From Pseudomonas sp. Leaf58 (GTDB lineage Bacteria; Pseudomonadota; Gammaproteobacteria; Pseudomonadales; Pseudomonadaceae): a DNA stretch of 64,000 bases. Both the position numbers and the translations under genes were made by a program. Positions 9,096-18,807 of the stretch are shown here, one piece after another. Under the pieces are notes generated by a model that was not told the origin of the DNA, did not search any database, and saw only the letters and a list, made by a program, of their open reading frames with translations. Position 1 is the stretch's first letter; every line of letters starts with the position of its first letter. The DNA lies in contig NZ_CP032677.1 of the NCBI RefSeq assembly GCF_003627215.1, forward strand, positions 618,501 through 682,500, read 5' to 3'.

Positions 9096-9357
9096 GGCGA
9101 AGACCGGGCAATAGGTCTGCCGAGTATGCCGCAGAATGGGATCCTGAAACAGCGAACGCCAAAGCCTACGCATTCCTTTGTAGGAGCCCTTGAGCGTTGT
9201 GCAGTACCACGACTGCTTTCATAGAACTGCACATAACTCATTGATTTAGCGGGGCCACAAGGCATGCGCCTGCCTGCGAACCCCGTTCTATGCGCGACAG
9301 CGCAGCCCAAAGGGCTGGGTGATCTCCCACAGGAACCGCGTTGCCTTTGAGGTGCAA

Positions 9358-10446
9358 TCAGCGCATGCCTGGCGAAACGATGATCTTCACGTTCTCCTCC
9401 TTGTTGTTCACCAACTCCTCGAAGCCCAGTTCGACAATTTGCTCCAGCCCGATCCGCCCGGTCACCAGTGGGCGAATGTCCAGCCTGCCATCCGCTATGA
9501 AGGCAATGACATCGGCGAACTCGCCGTTGTACGCCAACGCCCCTAACACCTGCTTCTCGGTGGACACCAACTCGAAGAAGTTGAATTCGCTGGGCTCTTC
9601 GAAAATGCCAACCAGTACGCACTTGCCCGCCTTGCGGATGGTGTCGATGGCCAGCTTGGCCGTGTGTTTGTTGCCGATGCATTCAAAACTCACATCCGCC
9701 CCTAACCCGCCGGTAAGTGCGCGGATCTCCGCCAGGGCGTCGCACTGGCTGGGGTCCAATACCACGCTGGCGCCAACCTCTTTGGCCTTGGCCTTGCGCG
9801 CCGAGGACATTTCCAGGGCGATCACCTGCGCCGCACCCGCCGCCTTGGCACACATGATGGTGCACAGGCCGATGGTGCCGGCGCCGACCACCACCACGCT
9901 CTGGCCCAGCAGGCTGCCGGCCTTTTTCACCGCGTGCATGCCCACCGCCAGTGGTTCGATCAGCGCCCCGGCCTCCGCCGGGAAGCCCTGAGGTAGCCGG
10001 TACAGCAGGTTGGCGGGCACATTCACCAACTCGGCGAAGGCGCCATTGTTCATCAGGCCGGTGAAGGCCAGGCGCTCGCAGATGTTGTACAGGCCGTGGG
10101 TGCAGTAGTAGCAGGTGCCGCAATGCTGGCAGGCATCCGCGGCCACCGGGTCACCGACCGCAAAACCTTCCACGCCGTCACCCAGCTTGGCGATCTGGCC
10201 GCAGAATTCGTGGCCGAGGATGCACTGGCCTTGGATGCCGGTCAGCGGGTGGGGTGCAGCCACCGGGATGAACACCGGGCCTGCAACGTATTCGTGCAAG
10301 TCGGAGCCACAGATGCCGCACCAGTCCACCTTGATCTGCACCCAGCCAGGTGCGGGGTCGGCTGGCAGCGGAACCTGTTCGACGCGAATGTCATTGCGGC
10401 CATGCCAGACGGCAGCGCGCATGTGGGTGTGGCTCAGGTCGTTCAT
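9358..10446 (-). CDS. bdhA: 2,3-butanediol dehydrogenase (zinc-dependent, MDR family)
   Basis: 362-residue zinc alcohol dehydrogenase. It interconverts 2,3-butanediol and acetoin with NAD. The catalytic-zinc Cys lies in DWCGICGSDLHEY, GHEFCGQIAKLGDGVEGFAVGDPV follows, the structural-zinc cysteines are in CQHCGTCYYCTHGLYNIC, and the cofactor loop is VVVGAGTIGLCT. Start at ATG 10446 has GGAG nine bases upstream; an in-frame upstream start lacks one. It is the last gene of the aco cluster on the reverse strand, 32 bp after acoC, so it probably feeds butanediol into acetoin cleavage. Stereospecificity cannot be read from sequence. Confidence 0.88.
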   Translation of the reverse strand: MNDLSHTHMRAAVWHGRNDIRVEQVPLPADPAPGWVQIKVDWCGICGSDLHEYVAGPVFIPVAAPHPLTGIQGQCILGHEFCGQIAKLGDGVEGFAVGDPVAADACQHCGTCYYCTHGLYNICERLAFTGLMNNGAFAELVNVPANLLYRLPQGFPAEAGALIEPLAVGMHAVKKAGSLLGQSVVVVGAGTIGLCTIMCAKAAGAAQVIALEMSSARKAKAKEVGASVVLDPSQCDALAEIRALTGGLGADVSFECIGNKHTAKLAIDTIRKAGKCVLVGIFEEPSEFNFFELVSTEKQVLGALAYNGEFADVIAFIADGRLDIRPLVTGRIGLEQIVELGFEELVNNKEENVKIIVSPGMR

Positions 10447-10478
10447 TGTTGTTGTCTCCAGGCTCACGAAAAAAGGGT

Positions 10479-11585
10479 TCAGTGCTTGCGCAGGAACGCG
10501 AGCAGTTGCTGGTTGACCTGTTCAGCCGCCTCCATCTGCACCATATGCCCGGCCTCAGGCAGCACCAACACCTCAGCCTCCAGCCCTTGGGCATGGCTGG
10601 CCGGGATGATTGCGTCCTTGCCGCCCCACACCACCAGGGCCGGGTGCTGCCCCAGCACTGCGCGCAAGTTGTGGCGCTGCCGCTCACCGTCGGCGATAGC
10701 CGATGCCAACAGGCGCAACGCCTCGTCCACCCCTTCCAGACGCTTGAACTTGAGCATGTCCTCCAGCATCTGCCGGGTGACCAGGCCTGGGTCTGCAAAC
10801 AGCTGCACCATCTGTGGTTTCAGCGCGTTGCGGTTAGCGGCAGCGACAAAGCCTTGCAGGTACTGGCCGTTGATCGCCTCGCCCAGGCCGGCGCTGGCCA
10901 CCAGGCTCAGGCTGGCCACCCGCTGCGGCGCCAGGCGTGCGACGTTCAGGCTGACTGCACCGCCCATGGAGTGGCCCGCCAGGTGGGCCTTGGCGATGTC
11001 CAGGTGGTCGAGCAGGGCCAGCACGGTTTCGCTCAGCTCATCCAGGTCGCCGCGTTGCAGGGCCTTGGCCGATTCGCCATGCCCCGGCAGGTCGAGGGCG
11101 ATCACCCGGCGCTCGGCAGCCAGCGCCGGGTGGTTGAACAGCCAGTTGTTGAGGTCGCCACCAAAGCCGTGCACCAGCACCAGCGGCGTGCCGCCTTCGC
11201 CCAGCTCGAACCAGCGCAGCAGGCGGCCACCGACTTCAGCTTTCTGCGGGGCCGGCCCCTGGGCCTGGTCTGCGCCACCTTCGGCAACGAACTCAGCCTG
11301 GAAGCGTTGCACCACCGCATCGATTTCCGCTTCCTCGGCTTCGCCTTCCACCACCACCGCCAGTAGGGCGCCGACCGGCAGGGTTTCATCCGGTTTGGCC
11401 ACCTGGCGGCGCAGCACGCCACTGAACGGCGCTTCGACGCTGCTGCTGATCTTGTCGGTCTCGACGTCTAGCACCTCGTCGCCCTTGTTGATTTCGTCGC
11501 CTTCCTGCTTCAGCCAGGTGTCCACCCGGCCCTCGGTCATCGACAGGCCCCACTTGGGCATGGTCAGGGTATGGATCTGGCTCAT
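10479..11585 (-). CDS. acoC: Acetoin dehydrogenase E2 component (dihydrolipoamide acetyltransferase)
   Basis: 368 residues. An N-terminal lipoyl domain carries the lipoylated Lys45 in ETDKISSS. Instead of the catalytic core of pyruvate-dehydrogenase E2, the C-terminal part (from about residue 120) is an alpha/beta-hydrolase fold with the nucleophile elbow GHSMGG and VLVHGFGGDLNNW. This lipoyl-hydrolase fusion is the hallmark of AcoC in Pseudomonas. It transfers the acetyl group released from acetoin to CoA. Its start overlaps the acoB stop by 4 bp, so expression is coupled. Confidence 0.93.
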   Translation of the reverse strand: MSQIHTLTMPKWGLSMTEGRVDTWLKQEGDEINKGDEVLDVETDKISSSVEAPFSGVLRRQVAKPDETLPVGALLAVVVEGEAEEAEIDAVVQRFQAEFVAEGGADQAQGPAPQKAEVGGRLLRWFELGEGGTPLVLVHGFGGDLNNWLFNHPALAAERRVIALDLPGHGESAKALQRGDLDELSETVLALLDHLDIAKAHLAGHSMGGAVSLNVARLAPQRVASLSLVASAGLGEAINGQYLQGFVAAANRNALKPQMVQLFADPGLVTRQMLEDMLKFKRLEGVDEALRLLASAIADGERQRHNLRAVLGQHPALVVWGGKDAIIPASHAQGLEAEVLVLPEAGHMVQMEAAEQVNQQLLAFLRKH

Positions 11586-12604
11586 GCGGCACTCCTTGCA
11601 GCTTCGATCACCTTACGGACGGCGGCCTCGATCTTTGCCGCATCAGGGATGTACAGGTCTTCCAGGGCATCGGAGAACGGCACCGGGGTGTGCGGCGCGG
11701 TGACCATCTCGATCGGCCCCTTGAGCGCACCAAAGGCCTTCTGCGCGACCAGTGCGCTGATGTCGGTGGCCATCGAGCAGCGCGGGTTGGCTTCGTCGAT
11801 CACCACCAGGCGGCCAGTTTTTTCCACGCTTTCCAGGATGCTGTCTTCGTCCAGCGGGCTGGTGGTGCGCAGGTCCAACACTTCGCAGTCGATGCCCTGG
11901 CGGGCCAAGTTGTTGGCGGCCTCAAGCGCCACATGCACCATGCGGCCATAGGTGACCAGGGTTACGTCGTCGCCTTCACGCAGGAAGTTGGCTTCGCCAA
12001 ACGGCACGGTGTACACCTCTTCCGGCACCTCGCCCTGCATGCTGTAAAGCAGCTTGTGCTCGCAGAAAATCACCGGGTCGTTGTCGCGGATCGCCTGTAT
12101 CAGCAGGCCCTTGGCATCGTACGGCGAGGACGGGCACACCACCTTCAGGCCGGGGATGTGCGTCCACAGCGAGGTGAGCATCTGCGAGTGCTGGGCCGCC
12201 GCGCGCAGGCCGGCGCCGTACATGGTGCGCATCACCAGTGGGGTGACCGCCTTGCCGCCGAACATGTAGCGGAACTTGGCGGCCTGGTTGAGGATCTGGT
12301 CCAGGCAGCAGCCGGCGAAGTCGACGAACATCAACTCGCACACCGGGCGCAGGCCCTGGGTGGCGGCACCGACGGCGGCGCCGACGTAGCCGATTTCCGA
12401 CAGGGGCGCGTCGAGCACGCGGCCTGGGAACTGGTGGTACAGGCCTTTGGTTACGCCCAGCACGCCACCCCAGGCGTCCTCCTCGCCGGGGGCACCGGCA
12501 CCGCCGGCGACGTCTTCGCCAATGATGAACACGGTATTGTCGCGGCGCATTTCCTGGGCCAGGGCTTCGTTGATGGCCTGCTGGTAGCTGATCTTTCTTG
12601 CCAT
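11582..12604 (-). CDS. acoB: Acetoin dehydrogenase E1 component, beta subunit
   Basis: 340-residue transketolase-type beta subunit (ARKISYQQAINEALAQEMRRD..FIIGEDVAGGAGAPGEEDAWGGVLGVTKGL). With AcoA it forms the thiamine-diphosphate E1 that cleaves acetoin to acetaldehyde and an acetyl group. The pyrimidine-binding domain and the C-terminal transketolase domain (EVLDLRTTSPLDEDSILESVEKTGRLVVIDEA) are complete. It follows acoA by 33 bp and overlaps acoC. Confidence 0.95.
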   Translation of the reverse strand: MARKISYQQAINEALAQEMRRDNTVFIIGEDVAGGAGAPGEEDAWGGVLGVTKGLYHQFPGRVLDAPLSEIGYVGAAVGAATQGLRPVCELMFVDFAGCCLDQILNQAAKFRYMFGGKAVTPLVMRTMYGAGLRAAAQHSQMLTSLWTHIPGLKVVCPSSPYDAKGLLIQAIRDNDPVIFCEHKLLYSMQGEVPEEVYTVPFGEANFLREGDDVTLVTYGRMVHVALEAANNLARQGIDCEVLDLRTTSPLDEDSILESVEKTGRLVVIDEANPRCSMATDISALVAQKAFGALKGPIEMVTAPHTPVPFSDALEDLYIPDAAKIEAAVRKVIEAARSAA

Positions 12605-12637
12605 GGTGGTTCTCCTATTGTTCTTGTAATCCGCGGC

Positions 12638-13615
12638 TCAGGGGTAGGCGACGTAGACGTCGGTGAGCAGGTCGGCGGGCTGTGGCTTGGGGTCGGACTT
12701 GGCGCGGCGCACGGCGTCTTCGATCAGGTCTTCGACGCGGGCATCGATGGCGTCCAGTTGCTCGGCGCCGAGCAGGCCAGCGCGGGTGGTCTTGTTGCGG
12801 AACTGCATAAGGCAGTCGCGGAACTCGCGCAGGTTCTTCACTTCATCCGGGGCGCGGTAGGTTTGCGCATCGCCCTCGAAGTGGCCGTAGTAGCGGCTGA
12901 GTTTGACCTCGATCAGCGACGGCCCTTGCCCGGCGCGTGCGCGCTCGATGGCAGCGCCGGCGGCCTCGTACACGGCAAAGAAGTCGAAGCCGTCGATGGT
13001 CACGCCTGGCATGCCGAAGCCGGCAGCGCGGTCGGCGATGTGGTCGCAGGCCACCGACCAGTTCGAGGCGGTGGCCTCGGCGTAGCCGTTGTTCTCGGCC
13101 ACGAAGATGCACGGTAGGTTCATGATTGACGCCATGTTCATGGCTTCGAACACCGCGCCTTCGTTGGAAGCGCCATCGCCAAAGAACGCCACCGACACGT
13201 CATCGCGGCCCTTGAGCTTGGCCGCCAGCGCTGCCCCGGCCACCAGCGGTGCGCCGGCCCCGACGATGCCGTTGGCGCCGAGCATGCCTTTTTCCAGGTC
13301 GGCGATGTGCATCGAGCCGCCCTTGCCGCCGCAAACGCCGGTTTTTTTGCCGTAGATCTCGGCCATCATGCCGTATACATCCACACCCTTGGCGATGCAG
13401 TGGCCATGGCCGCGGTGGGTCGAGGCGATGCAGTCGCTGTCGCGCAGGTGGGCCATGACCCCGGCAGCGGAGGCCTCTTCGCCGGCGTACAGGTGGACGA
13501 AACCGGGGATCTCGCCGGTGGCGAACTCGACGTGCAGGCGTTCTTCAAAGGCGCGGATGGTGCGCATCACTTCATAGGCATGCAGCAGTTGTTCGGTACT
13601 CAGTTGATTGGACAT
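12638..13615 (-). CDS. acoA: Acetoin dehydrogenase E1 component, alpha subunit
   Basis: 325-residue E1 alpha subunit. The thiamine-diphosphate/Mg motif is FFGDGASNEGAVFEAMNMASIMNLPCIFVAENN, and the HRGHGHCIAKG and GKGGSMHIAD signatures are present. Start at ATG 13615 has GGAG ten bases upstream; ten in-frame residues above it are unlikely to be translated. It lies 23 bp after acoX and is part of the operon read from the sigma-54 promoter at 14728-14743. Confidence 0.95.
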   Translation of the reverse strand: MSNQLSTEQLLHAYEVMRTIRAFEERLHVEFATGEIPGFVHLYAGEEASAAGVMAHLRDSDCIASTHRGHGHCIAKGVDVYGMMAEIYGKKTGVCGGKGGSMHIADLEKGMLGANGIVGAGAPLVAGAALAAKLKGRDDVSVAFFGDGASNEGAVFEAMNMASIMNLPCIFVAENNGYAEATASNWSVACDHIADRAAGFGMPGVTIDGFDFFAVYEAAGAAIERARAGQGPSLIEVKLSRYYGHFEGDAQTYRAPDEVKNLREFRDCLMQFRNKTTRAGLLGAEQLDAIDARVEDLIEDAVRRAKSDPKPQPADLLTDVYVAYP

Positions 13616-13638
13616 ATTTGTTGTTCTCCGGGGTTGTC

Positions 13639-14694
13639 TCAACACGGGTTTGCAGGGTGCAGCCGGTGCCCGCGGGGCACGGCCAGCAGGTGATGGTGGG
13701 CGGCATGCGCCAGTACGGCCTCGACATCGACGCTAAGCGGGCCTTGGTGATCGAGGGTGATGGTGGGGGTGTCGTGCTCGGCGAATTCGATCTCGCGCTC
13801 GCCGTCCAGCGCCAGGGTGCCGCTGGCCAGGCTCAGGCGGTGGGCGACGCCGGGCATCAGCCTGCCGCTGGCGGTGATGCCACAGCCTTGCAGCAGGCCG
13901 GGCGCCAAGGGGGCCAGTAGCGCCTGTTCGGCAGCGGGGTTCAGGCGTACCCAAGCGCCGTGCGGGTCCTGGCGCGAAACCGGGCACCACAGGCCGCACA
14001 GGGCCGACAGGCCGATGGCATGGGGCTCGGCGAAACAGGCGAAGACTTCGCTAAGGTCTTCGCTGCGGCTGAGTGCGCGGGCGCCGATGAAGCGTTGTGG
14101 CGAAACCGCCACTTCCACCAGGGCCCATTCGGCAAGCTGTTGTTCGGGCACCGTCACTAGCAGGCGCTTGTTGCGGCGCAGGCCGATGCTGGCCGGCACC
14201 CGGCCGCTGGCGAGCAAGCCGCCGGCCAGGCCGGCACTGGTGGCTTCGCGCAGTTCGGGGAAGGCATTGTTGGTGCCGGTGGACAGGGTTAGCAGCGGCA
14301 CGTCAGCGGCCTCGGCGGCGACTGCCTTGTGGGTGCCATCGCCGCCGAGTACGGCGATCATCGCCACGCCGCGTTCGACCATGCGCCGGGCGGCCAGACG
14401 GGTGTCGGCAACGGTCTGGGTCAGCGGCAGATCGAGCATCTCGATGGCCGGCCAGTGCTGGCTCAGTGCGCCGGGGCCCTGACTGGCCTTGAGCACGGCA
14501 GCAGCGATGCCGGTCATGTCGGTAGGCAGTAGGACTTGGCCGATACCGGTGGTACCGAATGCAGCAAGCAGCCGCTGGATCGCCGACGCCTTGTCGGTGC
14601 TCGAGTAGAGCCCGGCGCTGGCAGTCAAACGGCGCAGGTCGCGGCCAGAGGCAGGGTTAGCAATAATCCCGACAGTCGGGGCGGGTTGCGGCAT
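13639..14694 (-). CDS. acoX: AcoX, NAD-kinase-like protein of the acetoin operon
   Basis: 351 residues. The N-terminus VGIIANPASGRDLRRL and the segment MIAVLGGDGTHKAVA (GGDG motif) place it in the ATP-NAD/diacylglycerol kinase-like superfamily, as AcoX proteins are. Its biochemical role in acetoin catabolism is not established. It is the first gene of the operon, 34 bp downstream of the -12 element of a sigma-54 promoter. Start at ATG 14694 is preceded by AGGTG. Confidence 0.9.
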   Translation of the reverse strand: MPQPAPTVGIIANPASGRDLRRLTASAGLYSSTDKASAIQRLLAAFGTTGIGQVLLPTDMTGIAAAVLKASQGPGALSQHWPAIEMLDLPLTQTVADTRLAARRMVERGVAMIAVLGGDGTHKAVAAEAADVPLLTLSTGTNNAFPELREATSAGLAGGLLASGRVPASIGLRRNKRLLVTVPEQQLAEWALVEVAVSPQRFIGARALSRSEDLSEVFACFAEPHAIGLSALCGLWCPVSRQDPHGAWVRLNPAAEQALLAPLAPGLLQGCGITASGRLMPGVAHRLSLASGTLALDGEREIEFAEHDTPTITLDHQGPLSVDVEAVLAHAAHHHLLAVPRGHRLHPANPC

Positions 14695-14727
14695 GGCGCA
14701 CCTCATATTCTTGTTTGCCAGTGCAAG

Positions 14728-14743
14728 AGCAAGGTGGGTGCCA
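14728..14743 (-). promoter_or_regulatory. Sigma-54 promoter of the aco operon
   Basis: Reverse strand TGGCACCCACCTTGCT: exact match to TGGCAC-N5-TTGCW with correct spacing. It would start transcription near 14717, just upstream of acoX. The divergent acoR encodes the matching activator. Confidence 0.92.
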
Positions 14744-14862
14744 GCTTTTGGCGGCTGGGCTGAAAAGGCCGTACCAGGGCGGTTCTCAGGGTTTGTCGCC
14801 GCTACCTGTGCAGGCACTGGCGAGACGCTGGGTGCCAGGCCGGGAGTGGCCTGGCCGAGACG

Positions 14863-14879
14863 CTGAGACGCAGCGTCTC
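14863..14879. promoter_or_regulatory. Candidate AcoR operator (perfect 17-bp palindrome)
   Basis: TGAGACGC-A-GCGTCTCA, perfect 8-bp arms, about 120 bp upstream of the -24 element and about 100 bp before acoR. The half-site GAGACGCTG also occurs at 14821 and 14856, which suggests a cluster of sites. Confidence 0.55.
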
Positions 14880-14977
14880 AAGCCAGCCGGTAATCACACA
14901 GTGCTTGTCGGGGCATGCCCGGAGGCGCTTAATGGCCGCACAACGATAAGAACAGCAATGAGAACCGGAGGGCCTGA

Positions 14978-16831
14978 ATGCTTGCCGCGAACTCCCGAGC
15001 CCATGTCGATTGCGTCAGCCGGGTGCTGAAGAATGCCGACCGCCTGCCGCAGGCGCCGGTGCCACCGCTGATTCTCGACTCATGGCGCCGCTCCATGGAG
15101 CTGTACCGTCTCGACCCCGGCTCCCATCAGGGGCCGCGCATCCTGTCGCAAAGCCTGCTCAACGAATGCCGTGAACGTGCCGAACTGTTCCTGCGCATCG
15201 CCAGCGACGCGGTGGCCCGCCTGCATGAGCGGGTGCGCGGCGCCGACTATTGCGTGCTGCTCACTGACGCCCTGGGGCGCACCATCGATTACCGGGTCGA
15301 GTCGGCCATCCGCAACGACTGCCGCAAGGCCGGCCTGTACCTGGGCACCTGCTGGTCGGAGGGCGAGGAGGGCACCTGCGGCGTGGCGGCGGTTTTGACC
15401 AGCAAGGCCCCGGTCACGGTGCACAAACGCGACCACTTCCGCGCTGCGTTCATCGGCCTTACCTGTACCGCGGCGCCGGTGTTCGACCCGCTGGGTGAGT
15501 TGCTGGGCGTGGTGGATGTGTCGGCTTTGCAGTCGCCGGACGACCGCCGTAGCCAACACTTGATCCGCCAACTGGTCGAGCAGACCGCCCGTGAGATCGA
15601 AAACGCCTTCTTCATGCACAGTGCGCAGGGCCATTGGGTGATGCGCGCCCATGGCACGCCGGGCTACGTAGAAAGCCAGCCCGATTACCTGCTGGCCTGG
15701 GATGCCGACGGCCGCCTGCAGGCGATCAACAGCCTGGCCCGCCAGCGGCTGGTGGAACAGCTGGGGCGCTTGCCCGAGCACATTGGCGAGCTGTTCGACC
15801 TGGGCCAGTTGCGCCGGGTGAACGTATCGTCGGCCCAACGCTTACCGGGGTTGGGCGGCTTGTATGGCCGGGTCAGCGCGCCCCAGCAACGCCAGCGCGC
15901 GCAGCCGTTGCGCCAGGCCCAGGACGCCCGCATCGAGCAGCACCTGCGGCTGGCCACGCGGGTCAAGGACTGCAACCTGGCGGTGTTGGTGCTCGGTGAG
16001 ACCGGGGCTGGCAAAGAAGTATTCGCCCGCCAACTGCACCAGCAAAGCCTGCGTCGCGCGGGCCCATTCGTCACCCTGAACTGCGCCGCCATTCCAGAAA
16101 GCCTGATCGAAAGCGAGTTGTTCGGCTATGTGGCCGGGGCCTTCACCGGGGCTTCCAGCAAAGGTATGCAGGGGCTGTTGCAGCAGGCCGATGGCGGCAC
16201 GCTGTTCCTCGACGAAATCGGCGACATGCCGCTGAACCTGCAAACGCGCTTGCTGCGCGTGCTGGCTGAAGGCGAAGTGGCGCCGCTGGGTGCGGCGCGG
16301 CGGGAGCGCGTGGATATCCAGGTGATTTGCGCTACCCACCGTGACCTGGCGGCGATGGTGGAAGAGGGGCGTTTCCGGGAGGATCTGTATTTTCGTCTGG
16401 CCAATGCCCGGTTTGAACTGCCGCCCCTGCGCGAGCGCGAGGACCGCTTGGGCTTGATTCACCAATTGCTGGCCGAAGAGGCTGAGGCCTGCGGCGTGGA
16501 GGTGGTGATAGCCGATGATGCCTTGCAGGCGCTGTTGGTTTACCGCTGGCCGGGCAACTTGCGCCAGCTGCGGCAGGTATTGCGCTATGCCTGTGCGGTG
16601 AGCGAGGGCGGGCAGGTGCAGTTGCAGGACCTGCCGCTGGAAGTGCGCGGTGAGGTGATTGCCGCGGGTGAAAGCGGTGTGTCCTGCCCAGCGCGGCAGC
16701 TGTTGCTGGATGCGCTGATCCGCCATCGCTGGAAGCCGGCTGATGCGGCGCGGGCGTTGGGCATTTCGCGGGCCACGTTGTATCGGCGGGTGCATGAGCA
16801 CCGCATCGACATGCCGCGGATGAAGGGGTAG
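14978..16831 (+). CDS. acoR: Sigma-54-dependent activator of acetoin catabolism
   Basis: 617-residue enhancer-binding protein, the same architecture as EatR at 2276. It has a GAF-type sensor (EGTCGVAAVL), a PAS-like segment, an AAA+ domain with Walker A GETGAGKE near residue 339, a canonical GAFTGA loop near 387 and Walker B GGTLFLDEIGDMP, and a C-terminal Fis helix-turn-helix (AADAARALGISRATLYRRVHEH). Start at ATG 14978 has GGAGG upstream. It is divergent from the aco operon, which has a sigma-54 promoter, so it should activate that operon in response to acetoin or a derivative. Confidence 0.93.
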   Translation: MLAANSRAHVDCVSRVLKNADRLPQAPVPPLILDSWRRSMELYRLDPGSHQGPRILSQSLLNECRERAELFLRIASDAVARLHERVRGADYCVLLTDALGRTIDYRVESAIRNDCRKAGLYLGTCWSEGEEGTCGVAAVLTSKAPVTVHKRDHFRAAFIGLTCTAAPVFDPLGELLGVVDVSALQSPDDRRSQHLIRQLVEQTAREIENAFFMHSAQGHWVMRAHGTPGYVESQPDYLLAWDADGRLQAINSLARQRLVEQLGRLPEHIGELFDLGQLRRVNVSSAQRLPGLGGLYGRVSAPQQRQRAQPLRQAQDARIEQHLRLATRVKDCNLAVLVLGETGAGKEVFARQLHQQSLRRAGPFVTLNCAAIPESLIESELFGYVAGAFTGASSKGMQGLLQQADGGTLFLDEIGDMPLNLQTRLLRVLAEGEVAPLGAARRERVDIQVICATHRDLAAMVEEGRFREDLYFRLANARFELPPLREREDRLGLIHQLLAEEAEACGVEVVIADDALQALLVYRWPGNLRQLRQVLRYACAVSEGGQVQLQDLPLEVRGEVIAAGESGVSCPARQLLLDALIRHRWKPADAARALGISRATLYRRVHEHRIDMPRMKG

Positions 16832-16856
16832 GGCCGCAGAATCCAACAGGCAATAA

Positions 16857-16883
16857 AAAACCCCGGCACAAGGCCGGGGTTTT
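16857..16883. terminator. Bidirectional rho-independent terminator between acoR and accC
   Basis: AAAACCCCGGC-ACAAG-GCCGGGGTTTT: an 11-bp perfect stem with a 5-nt loop, with A and T tracts on both sides. It lies between the convergent acoR and accC, so it can end both transcripts. Confidence 0.93.
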
Positions 16884-16903
16884 CGGTGCATCACACTACG
16901 CGA

Positions 16904-18259
16904 TCAGTCCTGGCTAGCCAGTTTGTGCTCGAGGTAGTGAATGTTGACGCCGCCTTTGCAGAAACCTTCATCACGCACCAGGTCGCGGTGCAGCGGGATG
17001 TTGGTTTTGATGCCGTCGACGACGATCTCGTCCAGGGCATTGCGCATGCGCGCCATGGCTTCGTCGCGGTCCTTGCCGTAGGTGATCAGTTTGCCGATCA
17101 GCGAGTCGTAGTTCGGCGGTACCGAGTAACCGCTGTACAGGTGCGAATCGACGCGCACGCCGTTGCCGCCTGGGGCGTGGAAGTGCTTCACCTTGCCTGG
17201 GCTCGGGATGAACTTCTTCGGGTCTTCGGCGTTGATACGGCATTCCAGCGAGTGGCCACGGATGACCACGTCTTCCTGACGGAACGACAGCTTGTTGCCA
17301 GCGGCGATGCTCAGCATCTCCTTGACGATGTCGATGCCGGTCACCATTTCCGACACCGGGTGTTCAACCTGTACGCGGGTGTTCATCTCGATGAAGTAGA
17401 AGCTGCCGTTTTCGTACAGGAACTCGAAAGTACCTGCACCGCGGTAGCCAATCTCGATGCACGCATCGACACAACGCTTGAACACTTCCTGACGGGCTTT
17501 CTCATCGATGCCCGGTGCTGGTGCTTCTTCCAGTACCTTCTGGTGACGGCGCTGCAGCGAGCAGTCACGGTCGCCCAGGTGGATGGCGTTGCCTTGGCCG
17601 TCGGACAGTACCTGCACTTCCACGTGGCGTGGGTTGGTGAGGAACTTCTCCAGGTAGACCATCGGGTTGCCGAAGGCAGCACCGGCTTCGGTACGGGTGA
17701 GCTTGGCCGAGGAAATCAGGTCCTCTTCCTTGTGCACCACGCGCATGCCGCGACCACCACCGCCACCGGCGGCCTTGATGATCACCGGGTAGCCGACATC
17801 ACGAGCGATCGCCAGGGCGACCTCTTCGTCTTCCGGCAGCGGGCCATCGGAGCCCGGTACGGTCGGCACGCCCGACTTGATCATCGCGTCCTTGGCCGAA
17901 ACCTTGTCGCCCATCAGGCGAATGGTGTCGGCTTTTGGGCCGATGAAGGCGAAGCCGGATTTTTCTACCTGCTCGGCGAAGTCGGCGTTTTCCGCGAGGA
18001 AGCCGTAGCCCGGGTGGATCGCGGTGGCGCCGGTTACTTCGGCAGCAGCGATGATCGCCGGGATATGCAGGTAGGAATCCTTGGACGATGCAGGGCCGAT
18101 GCAGACCGACTCGTCTGCCAGGCCCAGGTGCATCAGTTCACGGTCAGCAGTGGAGTGCACGGCGACGGTCTTGATACCCAGTTCTTTGCAGGCACGCAGG
18201 ATCCGCAGGGCAATTTCCCCACGGTTGGCGATCAGGACTTTTTCGAGCTTCCCAGACAT
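16904..18259 (-). CDS. accC: Acetyl-CoA carboxylase, biotin carboxylase subunit
   Basis: 451 residues, standard for AccC. It carboxylates the biotin carried on AccB, the first step of fatty-acid synthesis. It begins [28 protein letters not shown]; the ATP-grasp glycine loop [14 protein letters not shown] and the catalytic [14 protein letters not shown] segment are intact. Start at ATG 18259 has GGAG eight bases upstream, which rules out the in-frame ATG seven codons earlier. It follows accB by 17 bp. Confidence 0.97.
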   Translation of the reverse strand: MSGKLEKVLIANRGEIALRILRACKELGIKTVAVHSTADRELMHLGLADESVCIGPASSKDSYLHIPAIIAAAEVTGATAIHPGYGFLAENADFAEQVEKSGFAFIGPKADTIRLMGDKVSAKDAMIKSGVPTVPGSDGPLPEDEEVALAIARDVGYPVIIKAAGGGGGRGMRVVHKEEDLISSAKLTRTEAGAAFGNPMVYLEKFLTNPRHVEVQVLSDGQGNAIHLGDRDCSLQRRHQKVLEEAPAPGIDEKARQEVFKRCVDACIEIGYRGAGTFEFLYENGSFYFIEMNTRVQVEHPVSEMVTGIDIVKEMLSIAAGNKLSFRQEDVVIRGHSLECRINAEDPKKFIPSPGKVKHFHAPGGNGVRVDSHLYSGYSVPPNYDSLIGKLITYGKDRDEAMARMRNALDEIVVDGIKTNIPLHRDLVRDEGFCKGGVNIHYLEHKLASQD

Positions 18260-18276
18260 CGTTGGCTCTCCGCGAT

Positions 18277-18738
18277 TCAAACGATGGTGAACAGCGGCTG
18301 GTCGAACTCAACCGGCTGGCCGTCTTCTACCAGGATGGCGTCGATGACACCGCCGATCTCGGCTTCGATGTGGTTCATCATTTTCATGGCTTCGACGATG
18401 CACAGGGTGTCGCCTTTCTTCACGCTCTGGCCAACTTCAGCGAAGTTCGGCGAGGTCGGCGAAGGCTTGCGGTAGAAAGTACCGACCATCGGCGAGCGAA
18501 CCACGGTGCCTTTCAGGGCCGGGGCGGCAGCGGCAGCTTCGGCAGCCGGGGCAGCAGCGGCAACTGGCGCAGCAACCGGGGCGGCAGCCATTGGCGCTGG
18601 GGCGTAGAACTGCTGGGCAGCTGGGGTCTTGCTGTGACGGCTAATACGGACCGACTCTTCGCCTTCCTTGATTTCCAGCTCGTCGATGCCGGACTCTTCC
18701 AGCAGCTCGATCAGTTTCTTGACTTTACGGATATCCAT
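18277..18738 (-). CDS. accB: Acetyl-CoA carboxylase biotin carboxyl carrier protein
   Basis: 153 residues. The N-terminal [23 protein letters not shown] domain is followed by an Ala/Pro-rich linker (residues about 45-73) and the biotinyl domain with the biotin attachment Lys119 in VEAMKM. It carries biotin between AccC and the carboxyltransferase, whose genes are not in this window. Same strand and order as accC and aroQ. Confidence 0.97.
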   Translation of the reverse strand: MDIRKVKKLIELLEESGIDELEIKEGEESVRISRHSKTPAAQQFYAPAPMAAAPVAAPVAAAAPAAEAAAAAPALKGTVVRSPMVGTFYRKPSPTSPNFAEVGQSVKKGDTLCIVEAMKMMNHIEAEIGGVIDAILVEDGQPVEFDQPLFTIV

Positions 18739-18807
18739 TAATCATCAACTCCCAAAGGTTCGGTCAGGGGGCGAAATACAAAAAACGTATCTGAAACGTT
18801 TCTCTCG

